NCBI GenBank assembly: GCA_006384855.1
Contig: VCJN01000373.1
Coordinates: 37,887 to 101,886, forward strand
DNA: 64,000 bases
Origin: Tetraselmis striata
Taxonomy: Eukaryota; Chlorophyta; Chlorodendrophyceae; Chlorodendrales; Chlorodendraceae
Reading direction: 5' to 3'
How positions within the stretch are numbered: position 1 is the first letter of the stretch; the number at the start of each line of letters is the position of its first letter. The notes below the pieces were generated by a model, which ran no database searches, was not told the origin of the DNA, and saw only the letters and a list, made by a program, of their open reading frames with translations. The position numbers and the translations under genes are program-made. Of this stretch, positions 1 through 12,044 are shown piece by piece.

Positions 1-134
1 CGCCGCAGCGCAGCGCGCGGCAAGGCGGGGAGGTCCGTGCCTACGTGTACGGGATGGTCGGAGGGGGGGCGGGAGGGTCGGCGGAAGTGTCCGCGCCCAC
101 CTGTGGCGCTGCCGGGGGTGAGGGTCCGCATCCA

Positions 135-158
135 GGTTTAGGGTTAGGGTTAGGGTCT
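135..158 (+). repeat. Short interstitial telomere-like repeat
   Basis: The sequence reads GTTTAGGGTTAGGGTTAGGG, that is one TTTAGGG followed by TTAGGG units. TTTAGGG is the Arabidopsis-type telomere repeat found in many green algae. Only about three units are present, so this is an interstitial remnant and not a chromosome end. Together with the telomere-like minisatellite at 745-2640 it suggests a subtelomeric location. Confidence 0.6.
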
Positions 159-404
159 GTGGGTACAACGTTGGCCCACAGATCAGCGTCGTGGCCCGGT
201 CCGACCTGACCCAGGATGTTGACATGGCATTGAATTCGGATTGGAGGGATCGTTGCACCCGGTGCCTCGGCTCCTCCTCACATCAACCCCCTCTTCTGAT
301 CTTGATCCACCTGATGCACCCAATGCCGGGTGCGGACCCTAGCCAAGGGGCTGTGAGAGGGGGCGTGGGCTGCGCGGCGGCCTGAGCCGCAGCGTGCGTG
401 CCAC

Positions 405-590
405 ATGCAGACGAAGCCGGTGCACGCGTCCGCGGCGGCGCTGGTGAGCTGGCGGTACGCCCAGATGCTGACGGCGATGCCCAAGCGGGGCCACGAGGCG
501 GACGAGTGGGCGGAGCGGGCGCGCGCGGCATGGGGGGCGGCGGCGGCGGCGGCCGTGGAGGAGGCGCTGGGAAGCCTGGATGTGCTGAAG
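405..590 (+). CDS. Internal or first exon of an unrecognised gene
   Basis: This is an open stretch of 62 codons with protein-like composition (QTKPVHASAAALVSWRYAQ near its start, then an Ala-rich helix). It ends in VLK at a good 5' splice site (AAG|GTGACA) in phase 0. The true start may be the splice acceptor CACATGCAG at about 402-410, with more exons upstream of the window; a possible earlier exon ends near position 54. The next plausible exon is 2784-2864, which is also phase 0. I do not recognise the protein. The coding call rests on codon composition and matching splice phase only. Confidence 0.4.
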
Positions 591-599
591 GTGACATGT

Positions 600-615
600 C
601 CCCCCCCCCCCCCCC
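600..615 (+). repeat. Poly-C tract (16 C) just after a 5' splice site
   Basis: A run of 16 C starts nine bases after the putative donor of the preceding exon. It is one of a series of sense-strand poly-C tracts inside introns of this window. Confidence 0.8.
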
Positions 616-744
616 TCCCCAGCCACTGTCCCCAATAGGTTGAGGCCCTACACGCTGTAGGGTTACATGGCTTTAGGGTTTTTATAACAACAAGGGCTCC
701 CGCTGTCGGAGGTGCAGCAGCATTTTTGCCTCCCCCCCAGCTCC

Positions 745-2640
745 CTTCCACGGGCAATGTTTAGGTTGTCAAAACCTAATCCCTAAATCACAACCCTAAG
801 CCTTTACCCAACCCCCCCTTCCTTCCACGGGCAATGTTTAGGTTGTCAAAGCCTAACCCCTAAAACACAACCCTAAGCCTTTACCCGACCCCCCCTTCCT
901 TCCACGGGCAATGTTTAGGTTGTAAAACCCTTACCCCTAAAACACAACCCTAAGCCTTAACCCAACCCCCCTTCATTCCATGGGCAATGTTTAGGTTGTA
1001 AAACCCTAACCCCTAAAACACAACCCTAAGCCTTTACCCGACCCCCCCTTCCTTCCACGGACAATGTTTAGGTTGTCAAAGCCTAACCCCTAAAACACAA
1101 CCCTAAGCCTTTACCCCCCCCTTCCTTCCACAAGCAATGTTTAGGTTGTAAAACCCTTACCCCTAAAACACAACCCTAAGCCTTTACCCAACCCCCCCTT
1201 CCTTCCACGGGCAATGTTTAGGTTGTAAAACCCTAACCCCTAAATCACAACCCTAAGCCTTTACCCAACCCCCCCCTTCCTTCCACGGACAATGTTTAGG
1301 TTGTCAAAGCCTAACCCCTAAAACACAACCCTAAGCCTTTACCCAACCCCCCCCTTCCTTCCACAGGCAATGTTTAGGTTGTAAAACCCTTACCCCTAAA
1401 ACACAACCCTAAGCCTTTACCCAACCCCCCCTTCCTTCCACGGGCAATGTTTAGGTTGTAAAACCCTAACCCCTAAAACACAACCCTAAGCCTTTACCCA
1501 ACCCCCCCTTCATTCCATGGGCAATGTTTAGGTTGTAAAACCCTAATCCCTAAAACACAACCCTAAGCCTTTACTCAACCCCCCTTCCTTCCACGGGCAA
1601 TGTTTAGGTTGTCAAACCCTTATCCCTAAAACACAACCCTAAGCCTTTACCCAACCCCCCCCCCTTCCTTCCACTGGCAATGTTTAGGTTGTCAAAACCT
1701 AACCCCTAAATCACAACCCTAAGCCTTTACCCAACCCCCCCTTCCTTCCACGGACAATGTTTAGGTTGTCAAAGCCTAACCCCTAAAACACAACCCTAAG
1801 CCTTTACCCAACCCCCCCCTTCCTTCCACGGGCAATGTTTAGGTTGTAAAACCCTTACCCCTAAAACACAACCCTAAGCCTTTACCCAACCCCCCCTTCC
1901 TTCCACGGGCAATGTTTAGGTTGTAAAACCCTTACCCCTAAAACACAACCCTAAGCCTTAACCCAACCCCCCCTTCATTCCATGGGCAATGTTTAGGTTG
2001 TAAAACCCTAACCCCTAAAACACAACCCTAAGCCTTCACTCAACCCCCCTTCCTTCCACGGGCAATGTTTAGGTTGTCAAAGCCTAACCTCTAAAACACA
2101 ACCCTAAGCCTTTACCCAACCCCCCCTTCCTTCCACGGGCAATGTTTAGGTTGTCAAAACCTAATCCCTAAATCACAACCCTAAGCCTTCACTCAACCCC
2201 CCTTCCTTCCACGGGCAATGTTTAGGTTGTCAAAGCCTAACCCCTAAAACACAACCCTAAGCCTTTACCCAACCCCCCCTTCCTTCCACGGGCAATGTTT
2301 AGGTTGTCAAAACCTAATCCCTAAATCACATCCCTAAGCCTTCACCCAACCCCCCTTCCTTCCACGGGCAATGTTTAGGTTGTCAAAGCCTAACCCCTAA
2401 AACACAACCCCAAGCCTTCACTCAACCCCCTCCTCCCACGGGCAATGTTTAGGTTGTAAAACCCTAATCCCTAAATCACAACCCTAAGCCTTTACCCAAT
2501 CCCCCTTCCTTCCACGGACAATGTTTAGGTTGTCAAACCCTAATCCCTAAAACACAACCCTAAGCCTTTACTCAACCCCCTCCCTTCCTTCCACGGGCAA
2601 GGCTATCAAACCCTAATCCATAAAACCCAACCCTAAGCCT
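745..2640. repeat. Telomere-like minisatellite, about 77-bp unit, 24 full units plus a decayed one
   Basis: The motif GCAATGTTTAGGTTGT recurs at about 754, 831, 908, 986, 1061, 1135, 1211 and so on to 2519, with a decayed last unit at 2597. Spacing averages 76.7 bp. Each unit is built of CTTCCTTCCACGGGCAATG, then TTTAGGTTGTAAAACCC, then CCCTAAAACACAACCCTAAG, then a C run of five to nine. CCCTAAA is the C-strand of the plant telomere repeat, so the unit seems assembled from telomere-derived pieces. Units differ by a few substitutions and C-run length. The array lies between two putative exons of one gene. Confidence 0.9.
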
Positions 2641-2648
2641 TTACCCAA

Positions 2649-2672
2649 CCCCCCCCCCCCCCCCCCCCCCCC
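2649..2672 (+). repeat. Poly-C tract (24 C)
   Basis: An uninterrupted 24-C run closes the minisatellite array. Confidence 0.9.
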
Positions 2673-2783
2673 TTTCCTATCTTCTCCCATGTAGACCGGG
2701 GTGTGTGATGATAGTATTGGGGGACTTCGAGGCGGAAAGTCTAACTGTCGCTGCTCTGGGTGTCCCTCCCGTCTGCCGCGCAG

Positions 2784-2864
2784 GGCACGGGGACGCACGG
2801 CAGCGGCGCGTTGGTGCACCTGCAGACGCGCCGGTTGGTGCTGTGCAGCGCCGCCAGCGCTTGA
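2784..2864 (+). CDS. Putative terminal exon of the unrecognised gene
   Basis: After a pyrimidine-rich acceptor (CCGCGCAG|GGC) an open frame of 26 codons ends in TGA: GTGTHGSGALVHLQTRRLVL followed by CSAASA. It starts in phase 0, which matches the donor at 590/591. The minisatellite would then lie in a 2.2-kb intron. The protein family is unknown and the exon is short, so it could be coincidental. Confidence 0.3.
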   Translation, partial: GTGTHGSGALVHLQTRRLVLCSAASA

Positions 2865-4768
2865 GCCCGCCCTCCTTGCCCAGAACGCCGCCCTCTGCCA
2901 CAAGGCCGCTCCCACGCCTTTCGTTATTTGCCCAGTGACTCTTGGCGCCACACCGCTCCACAGAAGTTTGACACCATGTTGTTGCAACTTGCTCATGGGC
3001 CATGCCTCAGGCCCACAATCTCACGGCTCCTCTTCATGAACCCGCAAAGGGTCGGCTAGGCCCGTTGCACCGTCGCCGTGTGAGGGCCAATAGATCAACA
3101 GTGCCCCGACTGCGAACACTGCCGGGGGCTTGCCCCCCGGGACATGCGGGGCAGTTGTAACCGGCGGGTGCGCACTTGGGAAATAGTAAATTGATGTGTG
3201 TGCGACCCCACATGTGTGGCGCGACCCCCCCCCCCCCCCTTTCCCCCCCTCCAATTAGTTTGCAGTGCGGCCGCATGGCAACGCCCCCCACTCTGACAGT
3301 GACTCATAACGTGCTGACTCATTCGAAACCCTAAAACCTCAATTTACACGGAGATCGCGCTCTCTGGTGTTGACAAGCTGTCTTTACCCAACATCACTGG
3401 AGGGCCTGACCCTGGCCAACCCGCACAGGGTCCACATTGAAGTGGAATGGGGGAGGCCTCTGTGGGCCGGGCGGCTATGTTGCAGTGCATCAGTAGTAAT
3501 CGTGCATCAATGGTACTAGTACACAGTGTAAGTTTCGGATGGGGGTGAATACGCGCGTACATGGGCGCCAGCCTGTGCGCGCTACCCGCACCGGTGTGCA
3601 CGACTCATGTCCGCCGAAACACATGACTGGCCCTATATGCACTCTCCCGCTGTTGTTATGCCCCCGGTCTCGCAGCCTTCTCTGGCGTTGTGCGCCATCG
3701 GCGGCGGTCAAGCGGCTAGGCCGCCCGGCCGTCTCGCCGCCGAGACCATCTCCCGCCTTGGTCCCAATGGTGTCCCCGCATTCTTTGGGGGCTTGGAGGA
3801 GGGAGAAAGACTGACCGTTCACTGCTGACCGTATGATCTGATTGCCGGCGGCATACCGGGCCGGTCCGCTCGACGAGCTGCAGCCGTCTGCCGGCGCGTC
3901 TGGCCAAGGTCACCACGCGAGGGCGGTTTCCTGGGCCCCGTGCACGGCTGGATCTATCACATGGAAGGCTATGTCGAACGAAGGCTATGCAACGCCACCC
4001 GTATTGGGTGGAGCCGACTTACTACCCTCCACGGAAAGAACCAGGTTGCTCTTGGGGCTCATCCAGGCTGCTCAATGCGTATGACACTATTATTGGCAAA
4101 GCCCACGCCCGGCACCATCCTGGTGCAGGCAACTGCGGAGCCCCCGTTGCGTCGGTAGTACAACTGCATGAACGTCACCTTCTAGTAGCCTCTTGCTAGC
4201 TAGGGTCGGGCGCCGTATGTTCCAATCATTTCTCAGTGTGCCCGGCCTGCGATTTGATCTTGTGATATTCTGTTAGATGACAATATGGATCAAATTGTGT
4301 AATAAAGAACATCTAAACAATAAATGGGTTGCGCCACCAGAATGGTCATTTTCCGGTCGCGCAACCCATGGTGCCATCGCCGCCGCTGCTTTCTTGCCCA
4401 CCGTACAACCATCGCATGTCTAGCTAGAGTGGGCGCCAGCGCCGCCGGAAGTGTACGCAACCGTCACACCGCAAAGCAGGGGTGCGCCGGCGAGGCGGCA
4501 TGAACACATGGCATGCACACAGTCACCGATGAGCGTAGAGGCCGAGCATCGCATTACAAGAAAAGGCACTTGAATTGGGTACACTCTGGTACATGCTTCC
4601 ACTCAAGCCTAACTGGCCGCAGCTAATGCAGCCGAGCCACTGCTCCGTACCATATTAACAAAGGATGTTGATGTGTTGTATATGACACTTTACCGCCCTG
4701 CATGTGCATGCATGCGCATCTTCGCATACACTTTGCGCCACGTGCCTTTGTTTGTCACCACACCACAG
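2865..4768. other. No recognisable gene
   Basis: Several open stretches exist on both strands (for example 3490-3822 minus) but none has domain features or paired splice sites. The stretch contains a poly-C run at about 3226-3239. Nothing else can be supported. Confidence 0.5.
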
Positions 4769-6038
4769 TTACGCCCTGCTTGCCAGCGCGACTCTCTCCA
4801 TACCCATTGCAGTGGTGCCTTGTGAAGAGCCGATTTCAGTGTCGACGTGAGTGTTGCAAATCTCTCCCGGCACCTGTTGGGCCCGGGATGCCGCTTGGAT
4901 TGCTGTGTTGACACCGCCCTCCGCTGCGATTCTTAGGTCTTCCCAGAGTTGCTCCACCATCATGAGAACAACTCCTGCGCACAGCAAAATGGACAGCACA
5001 GGGTTAGTTGGTGCATCTGTATGTGCGGCACGTCATGTAAACATCAACTTGGACTCTCACGGCATGGCAGGCGCATGGACGCGGGGGGGGGGGGGGGGGG
5101 CAGCGACAATGCCCACAAAGCGTGCACTCGCCTTTCACTACGCCCGAAGGCACTGCCATGTTGACGATGATGCTGTAATCAAGGTGCACCAGGGTGGCCC
5201 CGGCGTTGCGGCTGGAGGGCCCCAGATCCTTGAGAAAATCTGAGATCATGGGAGGTGTATGTCCACACAGTGTCAGCAAAGGCATATGAAATTGCGCTCG
5301 GCCGGCGGGTGACACGTGGCAATGACAGGGTGAATTCAGGACAAGCCCAAGCATGGATATGAAATCACCTGCGTACTGATTGCCCATGTCGCTTGATAAG
5401 ACGCCTGCGGGTACTGAGTCATCCGAGTGCCACATCCTCCAAGCGCCGTCACATTCCTTCAGCAGGCCCGGCTCTCCCGCCAGCCGAAACTCGACGCTGC
5501 GCAGCTCGGAGTCCTGACACACAAGCTGGCGTGTTCTCACGCGGCCCTCAAAGAAGAGCAGACTCCAGCTCGTCTCGTTCTCCACCTCGATAGTCATTCT
5601 CGGGCCGTCTTCACTGATGACCTTTCTATATGTCTCTGCCTGTAAACATGGCAGGTGTGACATGCCACTTGAGGATATACTACTCGATTGTAATCGTATA
5701 TCAAATGCACTGAAACTAAGTGGGCAGGCAACATGCAACGTGATCACTGGCGCTCATGATTGAACAACTCTAAAGATATACAGCGTAACATGTGTATCAT
5801 ATGCTGGAGGTGTGGCCTGCTGCTGCCTAGGACTTCCGTAACTTATTACCTCGACACTTCTATAAATCGACGCGTTGTTTGGCCGAGTGAGGAGGCTGTA
5901 GAAGTCGACAACGTCTTGCCTTACTGCGGCCAGCAGCTCAACTTTCCATCGCCCCCCGGTGTCAGCAGTAGCGATCAACCTCATGCGCTCACCGAGCTTC
6001 GTCTCGGGCGAGCCGCCGCCAAACAATGACGAGAACAT
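4769..6038 (-). CDS. START-like (SRPBCC / polyketide-cyclase-like) lipid-binding protein
   Basis: Four-exon model: 6038-5850, 5639-5369, 5239-5132 and 4974-4769, giving 257 aa in consistent phases. Introns 1 and 2 are GT-AG; intron 3 looks like GC-AG (AAAG|GCGAGT). The protein resembles a plant family annotated as polyketide cyclase/dehydrase and lipid transport. Matching segments include the helix and loop around DFYSLLTRPNNASIYRSVE, the strand pair RMTIEVENETSWSLLFFEG, a Phe/Arg-rich strand ending GEPGLLKECDGAWRMW, and a C-terminal amphipathic helix MVEQLWEDLRIAAEGG. The SRPBCC fold is a helix-grip with a hydrophobic cavity that binds lipids or other hydrophobic ligands; the ligand here is unknown. 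Plastid or membrane location is possible but not shown. Intron 3 carries an 18-base sense-strand poly-C tract. Family assignment is by remembered pattern. Confidence 0.7.
5083..5100 (-). repeat. Intronic poly-C (sense strand), 18 bases
   Basis: Eighteen G on the plus strand lie inside intron 3 of the minus-strand START-like gene, so the transcript carries poly-C. Confidence 0.85.
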
Positions 6039-7334
6039 ATGGCGCCGGCCGTTGGCTCAGCCGAACTGACGATCCAGTCGCACTGGCGCAGCAGCCCCTG
6101 CACAACCAAAACCAGCAGAAATGCGCCATTCGAAAATCAGCAACACACAATAACCGGTAGTGGGTCAAGGCAGAACAAGCGGGGCGAGTGCGTTATTGCT
6201 GCTTTTCTGTTCACTACCCCCCGATGAGCATGCCGTGAAAGTGCGGAACGTTTATTTGCGTACAGCAGTACAGGGCACTCAGCGCTGCCTGGCTTGAGCT
6301 GCGGGCGAGCAAAAACAGCAAAAGCAAGACACGTGGCGTTGTAGTCCTTAGTCGTCCCTACACCGTCCTCTGGGTATCGCGTCATACTGCCCCGACGCGA
6401 TGAGTGACTGTTACTGGCTGAAAGAAGAAAACAGCAAGGTCGAGATACGTACCGGTATATAAATAATATAGCGGTCCATATTTATGACCCCGATATCGGG
6501 GAAGCTGAAACACGCCACCACTGAAGTGGCACTTCCGTACATCGCTTCGTCGCCGTGGTGCGCAATATTGGCATTATCCACTCGTCAGATGCGATGTGAG
6601 CTCGAAGCGTGGAAGGGGAGAAGTCGCTGTGACGTGGGCGCTCACGGGCAGGTGGTGGATGGTGCGGTCGCCGCCTCAACGACTAGGTCGCAGCTGGCAA
6701 TCTCGTTGCCGTCGGGCCCCGTCGCTCTCCAAAGGTCGTGCAGAAAGTCACTGACTAGGTGGAAGCGTTCATCCGCAAGATTCTGGCGGTGTTTTTGGCT
6801 CGAATGGGGCCTGAGGCCGAAGGGGCCCAAGGTGGGTGGGGGAGGAGGGGGGGGCGCTGTATCTCGCGACGGTGACGATCAATTGCGGCTAGGGCGCTTT
6901 CAGGTTGCTGTGGCTTTCGCCTACCCAAGGATTATTTGTCTCTGCTCGGCTCCGATGACCTCTGTGACTCGGCTCCAGTGGTCCAGTCAGCCGACAGTCA
7001 GCCCGCACATGCTCGCTTGCCGCGTCATATAAACCTAAAAATGTACAGCCTCGTCCGCAAATCCTCCCCGCCTAGCTGCATCTGGTTTGCCAGCTAGGAC
7101 GACATTCTATCACATGGACACGGTGATGCAGCGATGTGTCCGTAGAAACAGCGACAGACAGCCCTCATCAGGTCAGCATCAGCAACGTGCCACTGCGGAG
7201 TGCGGACGAGACATTGCGCGTTTATTTATTCAATTGCGTAATTTTAACGAACTCCGCCCTACTCCTGCCCGCACAAACTAACTGTTAATTTATTCCAATA
7301 AGTAGTCGCTAAATGTTCGTACCGGTGTTAAAGT
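6039..7334. other. Upstream region of the START-like gene, no confirmed gene
   Basis: A minus-strand open stretch at 6642-6830 (including SDFLHDLWRATGPDGNEIAS) looks exon-like and could be a 5' exon of the neighbouring gene or a remnant, but I could not pair it with splice sites. A G-rich tract lies at about 6834-6854. Nothing else is supported. Confidence 0.4.
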
Positions 7335-10300
7335 ACACCCCTCCACATAAGTCCGGGTTTTGCATTTTCGATCGCAAAGCGCATGCATGGGCGAGGATCA
7401 CGCCGGCTGCATGTGCATACATGCTAACTACAGTGGGAATAGTTCGGGCGAACGCCTATTGTGCGCTTTATACCCACCCGCGCGACAACACGACCATTTG
7501 TGGGCGCCCTTTCAAAAACTCGAAATCATTGCATGGTGCGTTGGCGCCATAAAGTTGTGGGTTGCGCCAACCGTCCAAACCTATGGAAATAGCGGCACTC
7601 GTCGCACTAAACTCGGTGGATACGGCCCTTGGCATAAGTTGCACACACCGTGCGTGTAGGCCACTGAAAGCATGTCGCTATAGGCACGACGTGACACCCC
7701 AACGTCAAGTTGGCCACTGTGGGGAGCAGTTTTGGGGTGAAAATGCTGCTGTTTCTGTGGCGAACGCACATAGGAGAGGCGCTCGATGGCCCCCTTGGCG
7801 TAGGGCAATGCTCTACTATGGGGGCGCGTGGTGGAATGCCAGTTGCACCGTTTCGTGGGCGGGGTGGCGCGGTAGGGGCGTGGATTTTGATTAATATGAA
7901 ATTCCTTGAAAAATGCTGTGGAAAATGGCATTTTGGCTGGTAGATGTGTGTATCGCTAGGAGGTGGCACATGCCAAGTGTTGGTGGTCCGTGGTCATCCA
8001 CATACATAACGCTCTCGCGCAACTGAGTATGGGGCTTAGACACGCACTTGGCGCAAAGCCACGCGCCCGATATGGGTGGGCACATGAGGCAGCGAGGGGC
8101 AACTTGGATGATCATCTTTGGGGATTTTTCCCGGAGACCCAAAAACTCGATTTTGTGATTATGGAAGAGTGTTCCCGACGCAGAATTGAACGAGGAATCG
8201 CGTGATATTTAAAAACAGTTTTTCTGAGCAAACCCTGAGAAGTTATAGCGTTTTGAAGCCAAGGGGGGTGTTGCTGCGCGTGGCCGACACTGATGCCATG
8301 CCAGTATCGCAACGCGACATGCACTGGCCGCCGCCCACACGGCTGCACCCCAACCAAATGCACCCGAGCCCCTCGCCAATGTGTTTCCTCACGCGTTCAT
8401 GGCCATCCCGCCGTTTGGTTGTCTATTCACGCGCGTCGGCGTGTGCGTGATACCGACCCCGGTTTTGGTGCAGTTGCAGGCGACGCCCATCCACGCACCA
8501 GGTGCAGCGTGATTCCCTAGTCAAAGGTCATTAAGCTTCGGTTTGAGCCACTCGTCATGCAGGTTTTATAAAGCCCTCTGAGATTCCAGGGTTTCATCTC
8601 ATATACCCTACGTTCAGGTACCCTAGACTTGTGAAGTCTTGAGACTGCCGAAAAGGGACCCCAAACTTATGTGCAGGGGTGTGTTGGCCATATGTCATTC
8701 GGCCATATACGGCCGACGCGGCATGTTTGAATCACCCCAATGCTCCTACTGGCTGCATATGCCCATGACGCATCCACATGCGAGCCACGGGCTCGAAAGG
8801 GCTCACTGTCCCAAGACGCCTTATTGCGACCTCGTCGAGCGCGCTTGGTGCGGCGCACACCCCTCCACATAAGTCCGGGTTTTGCATTTTCGATCGCAAA
8901 GCGCATGCATGGGCGAGGATCACGCCGGCTGCATGTGCATACATGCTAACTACAGTGGGAATAGTTCGGGCGAACGCCTATTGTGCGCTTTATACCCACC
9001 CGCGCGACAACACGACCATTTGTGGGCGCCCTTTCAAAAACTCGAAATCATTGCATGGTGCGTTGGCGCCATAAAGTTGTGGGTTGCGCCAACCGTCCAA
9101 ACCTATGGAAACAGCGGCACTCGTCGCACTAAACTCGGTGGATACGGCCCTTGGCATAAGTTGCACACACCGTGCGTGTAGGCCACTGAAAGCATGTCGC
9201 TATAGGCACGACGTGACACCCCAACGTCAAGTTGGCCACTGTGGGGAGCAGTTTTGGGGTGAAAATGCTGCTGTTTCTGTGGCGAACGCACATAGGAGAG
9301 GCGCTCGATGGCCCCCTTGGCGTAGGGCAATGCTCTACTATGGGGGCGCGTGGTGGAATGCCAGTTGCACCGTTTCGTGGGCGGGGTGGCGCGGTAGGGG
9401 CGTGGATTTTGATTAATATGAAATTCCTTGAAAAATGCTGTGGAAAATGGCATTTTGGCTGGTAGATGTGTGTATCGCTAGGAGGTGGCACATGCCAAGT
9501 GTTGGTGGTCCGTGGTCATCCACATACATAACGCTCTCGCGCAACTGAGTATGGGGCTTAGACACGCACTTGGCGCAAAGCCACGCGCCCGATATGGGTG
9601 GGCACATGAGGCAGCGAGGGGCAACTTGGATGATCATCTTTGGGGATTTTTCCCGGAGACCCAAAAACTCGATTTTGTGATTATGGAAGAGTGTTCCCGA
9701 CGCAGAATTGAACGAGGAATCGCGTGATATTTAAAAACAGTTTTTCTGAGCAAACCCTGAGAAGTTATAGCGTTTTGAAGCCAAGGGGGGTGTTGCTGCG
9801 CGTGGCCGACACTGATGCCATGCCAGTATCGCAACGCGACATGCACTGGCCGCCGCCCACACGGCTGCACCCCAACCAAATGCACCCGAGCCCCTCGCCA
9901 ATGTGTTTCCTCACGCGTTCATGGCCATCCCGCCGTTTGGTTGTCTATTCACGCGCGTCGGCGTGTGCGTGATACCGACCCCGGTTTTGGTGCAGTTGCA
10001 GGCGACGCCCATCCACGCACCAGGTGCAGCGTGATTCCCTAGTCAAAGGTCATTAAGCTTCGGTTTGAGCCACTCGTCATGCAGGTTTTATAAAGCCCTC
10101 TGAGATTCCAGGGTTTCATCTCATATACCCTACGTTCAGGTACCCTAGACTTGTGAAGTCTTGAGACTGCCGAAAAGGGACCCCAAACTTATGTGCAGGG
10201 GTGTGTTGGCCATATGTCATTCGGCCATATACGGCCGACGCGGCATGTTTGAATCACCCCAATGCTCCTACTGGCTGCATATGCCCATGACGCATCCACA

Positions 10301-11726
10301 TGCGAGCCACGGGCTCGAAAGGGCTCACTGTCCCAAGACGCCTTATTGCGACCTCGTCGAGCGCGCTTGGTGCGGCGCACACCCCTCCACATAAGTCCGG
10401 GTTTTGCATTTTCGATCGCAAAGCGCATGCATGGGCGAGGATCACGCCGGCTGCATGTGCATACATGCTAACTACAGTGGGAATAGTTCGGGCGAACGCC
10501 TATTGTGCGCTTTATACCCACCCGCGCGACAACACGACCATTTGTGGGCGCCCTTTCAAAAACTCGAAATCATTGCATGGTGCGTTGGCGCCATAAAGTT
10601 GTGGGTTGCGCCAACCGTCCAAACCTATGGAAACAGCGGCACTCGTCGCACTAAACTCGGTGGATACGGCCCTTGGCATAAGTTGCACACACCGTGCGTG
10701 TAGGCCACTGAAAGCATGTCGCTATAGGCACGACGTGACACCCCAACGTCAAGTTGGCCACTGTGGGGAGCAGTTTTGGGGTGAAAATGCTGCTGTTTCT
10801 GTGGCGAACGCACATAGGAGAGGCGCTCGATGGCCCCCTTGGCGTAGGGCAATGCTCTACTATGGGGGCGCGTGGTGGAATGCCAGTTGCACCGTTTCGT
10901 GGGCGGGGTGGCGCGGTAGGGGCGTGGATTTTGATTAATATGAAATTCCTTGAAAAATGCTGTGGAAAATGGCATTTTGGCTGGTAGATGTGTGTATCGC
11001 TAGGAGGTGGCACATGCCAAGTGTTGGTGGTCCGTGGTCATCCACATACATAACGCTCTCGCGCAACTGAGTATGGGGCTTAGACACGCACTTGGCGCAA
11101 AGCCACGCGCCCGATATGGGTGGGCACATGAGGCAGCGAGGGGCAACTTGGATGATCATCTTTGGGGATTTTTCCCGGAGACCCAAAAACTCGATTTTGT
11201 GATTATGGAAGAGTGTTCCCGACGCAGAATTGAACGAGGAATCGCGTGATATTTAAAAACAGTTTTTCTGAGCAAACCCTGAGAAGTTATAGCGTTTTGA
11301 AGCCAAGGGGGGTGTTGCTGCGCGTGGCCGACACTGATGCCATGCCAGTATCGCAACGCGACATGCACTGGCCGCCGCCCACACGGCTGCACCCCAACCA
11401 AATGCACCCGAGCCCCTCGCCAATGTGTTTCCTCACGCGTTCATGGCCATCCCGCCGTTTGGTTGTCTATTCACGCGCGTCGGCGTGTGCGTGATACCGA
11501 CCCCGGTTTTGGTGCAGTTGCAGGCGACGCCCATCCACGCACCAGGTGCAGCGTGATTCCCTAGTCAAAGGTCATTAAGCTTCGGTTTGAGCCACTCGTC
11601 ATGCAGGTTTTATAAAGCCCTCTGAGATTCCAGGGTTTCATCTCATATACCCTACGTTCAGGTACCCTAGACTTGTGAAGTCTTGAGACCGCCGAAAAGG
11701 GACCCCAAACTTATGTGCAGGGGTGT
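7335..11726. repeat. Tandem array of a 1,522-bp unit, 2.9 copies
   Basis: Unit starts (ACACCCCTCCACATAAGTCC) are at 7335, 8857 and 10379, exactly 1,522 bp apart. The third copy stops at about 11726, after 1,348 bp. Copies are nearly identical: I see T versus C near 7588/9110/10632, and T versus C near 11690 in the third copy. Open frames recur on both strands in every copy (up to 120 aa) but overlap each other on opposite strands and show no domain, so I do not call them genes. The near identity points to very recent amplification or to ongoing homogenisation, as in satellite DNA. Confidence 0.95.
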
Positions 11727-12044
11727 ATGTGAAGTAAAGTGAAGTTCGCCCCGGATCATCGGCCGAAGGCCGAAGCCGCCCCACTCCAGCACTTGACCTC
11801 GTGCGCCAATTTCAATCGTAGGCCTGGTGTAGCCAGTAGCGACTAGACCGTTGCCTCATTCGAAACCCGAAGGGTAATGCATCAACCGGGTAAACACGGG
11901 CCCGGATGAGATTGCCATGACAGAGCCAGGAATCGATTCGGGGATTAAATACTCGTAATAATGATTTTATTGTGGTCAGTAGATAGCACGCCCTAGTCGC
12001 TGCATGGGAAAGGATTAATGTTAACAGACTATTAACCAATGCTC
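11727..12044. other. No recognisable feature
   Basis: Single-copy-looking sequence between the tandem array and the dispersed repeat. No gene is supported. Confidence 0.5.

Noticed and set aside
745..2640. Regular repeat with spacing like a CRISPR array
   Set aside because: Whole 77-bp units repeat without unique spacers and the locus is eukaryotic; it is a minisatellite.
7360..11494. Recurrent ORFs of 75-120 codons in the 1,522-bp repeats
   Set aside because: They overlap on both strands, carry no domain, and recur only because the DNA is duplicated.
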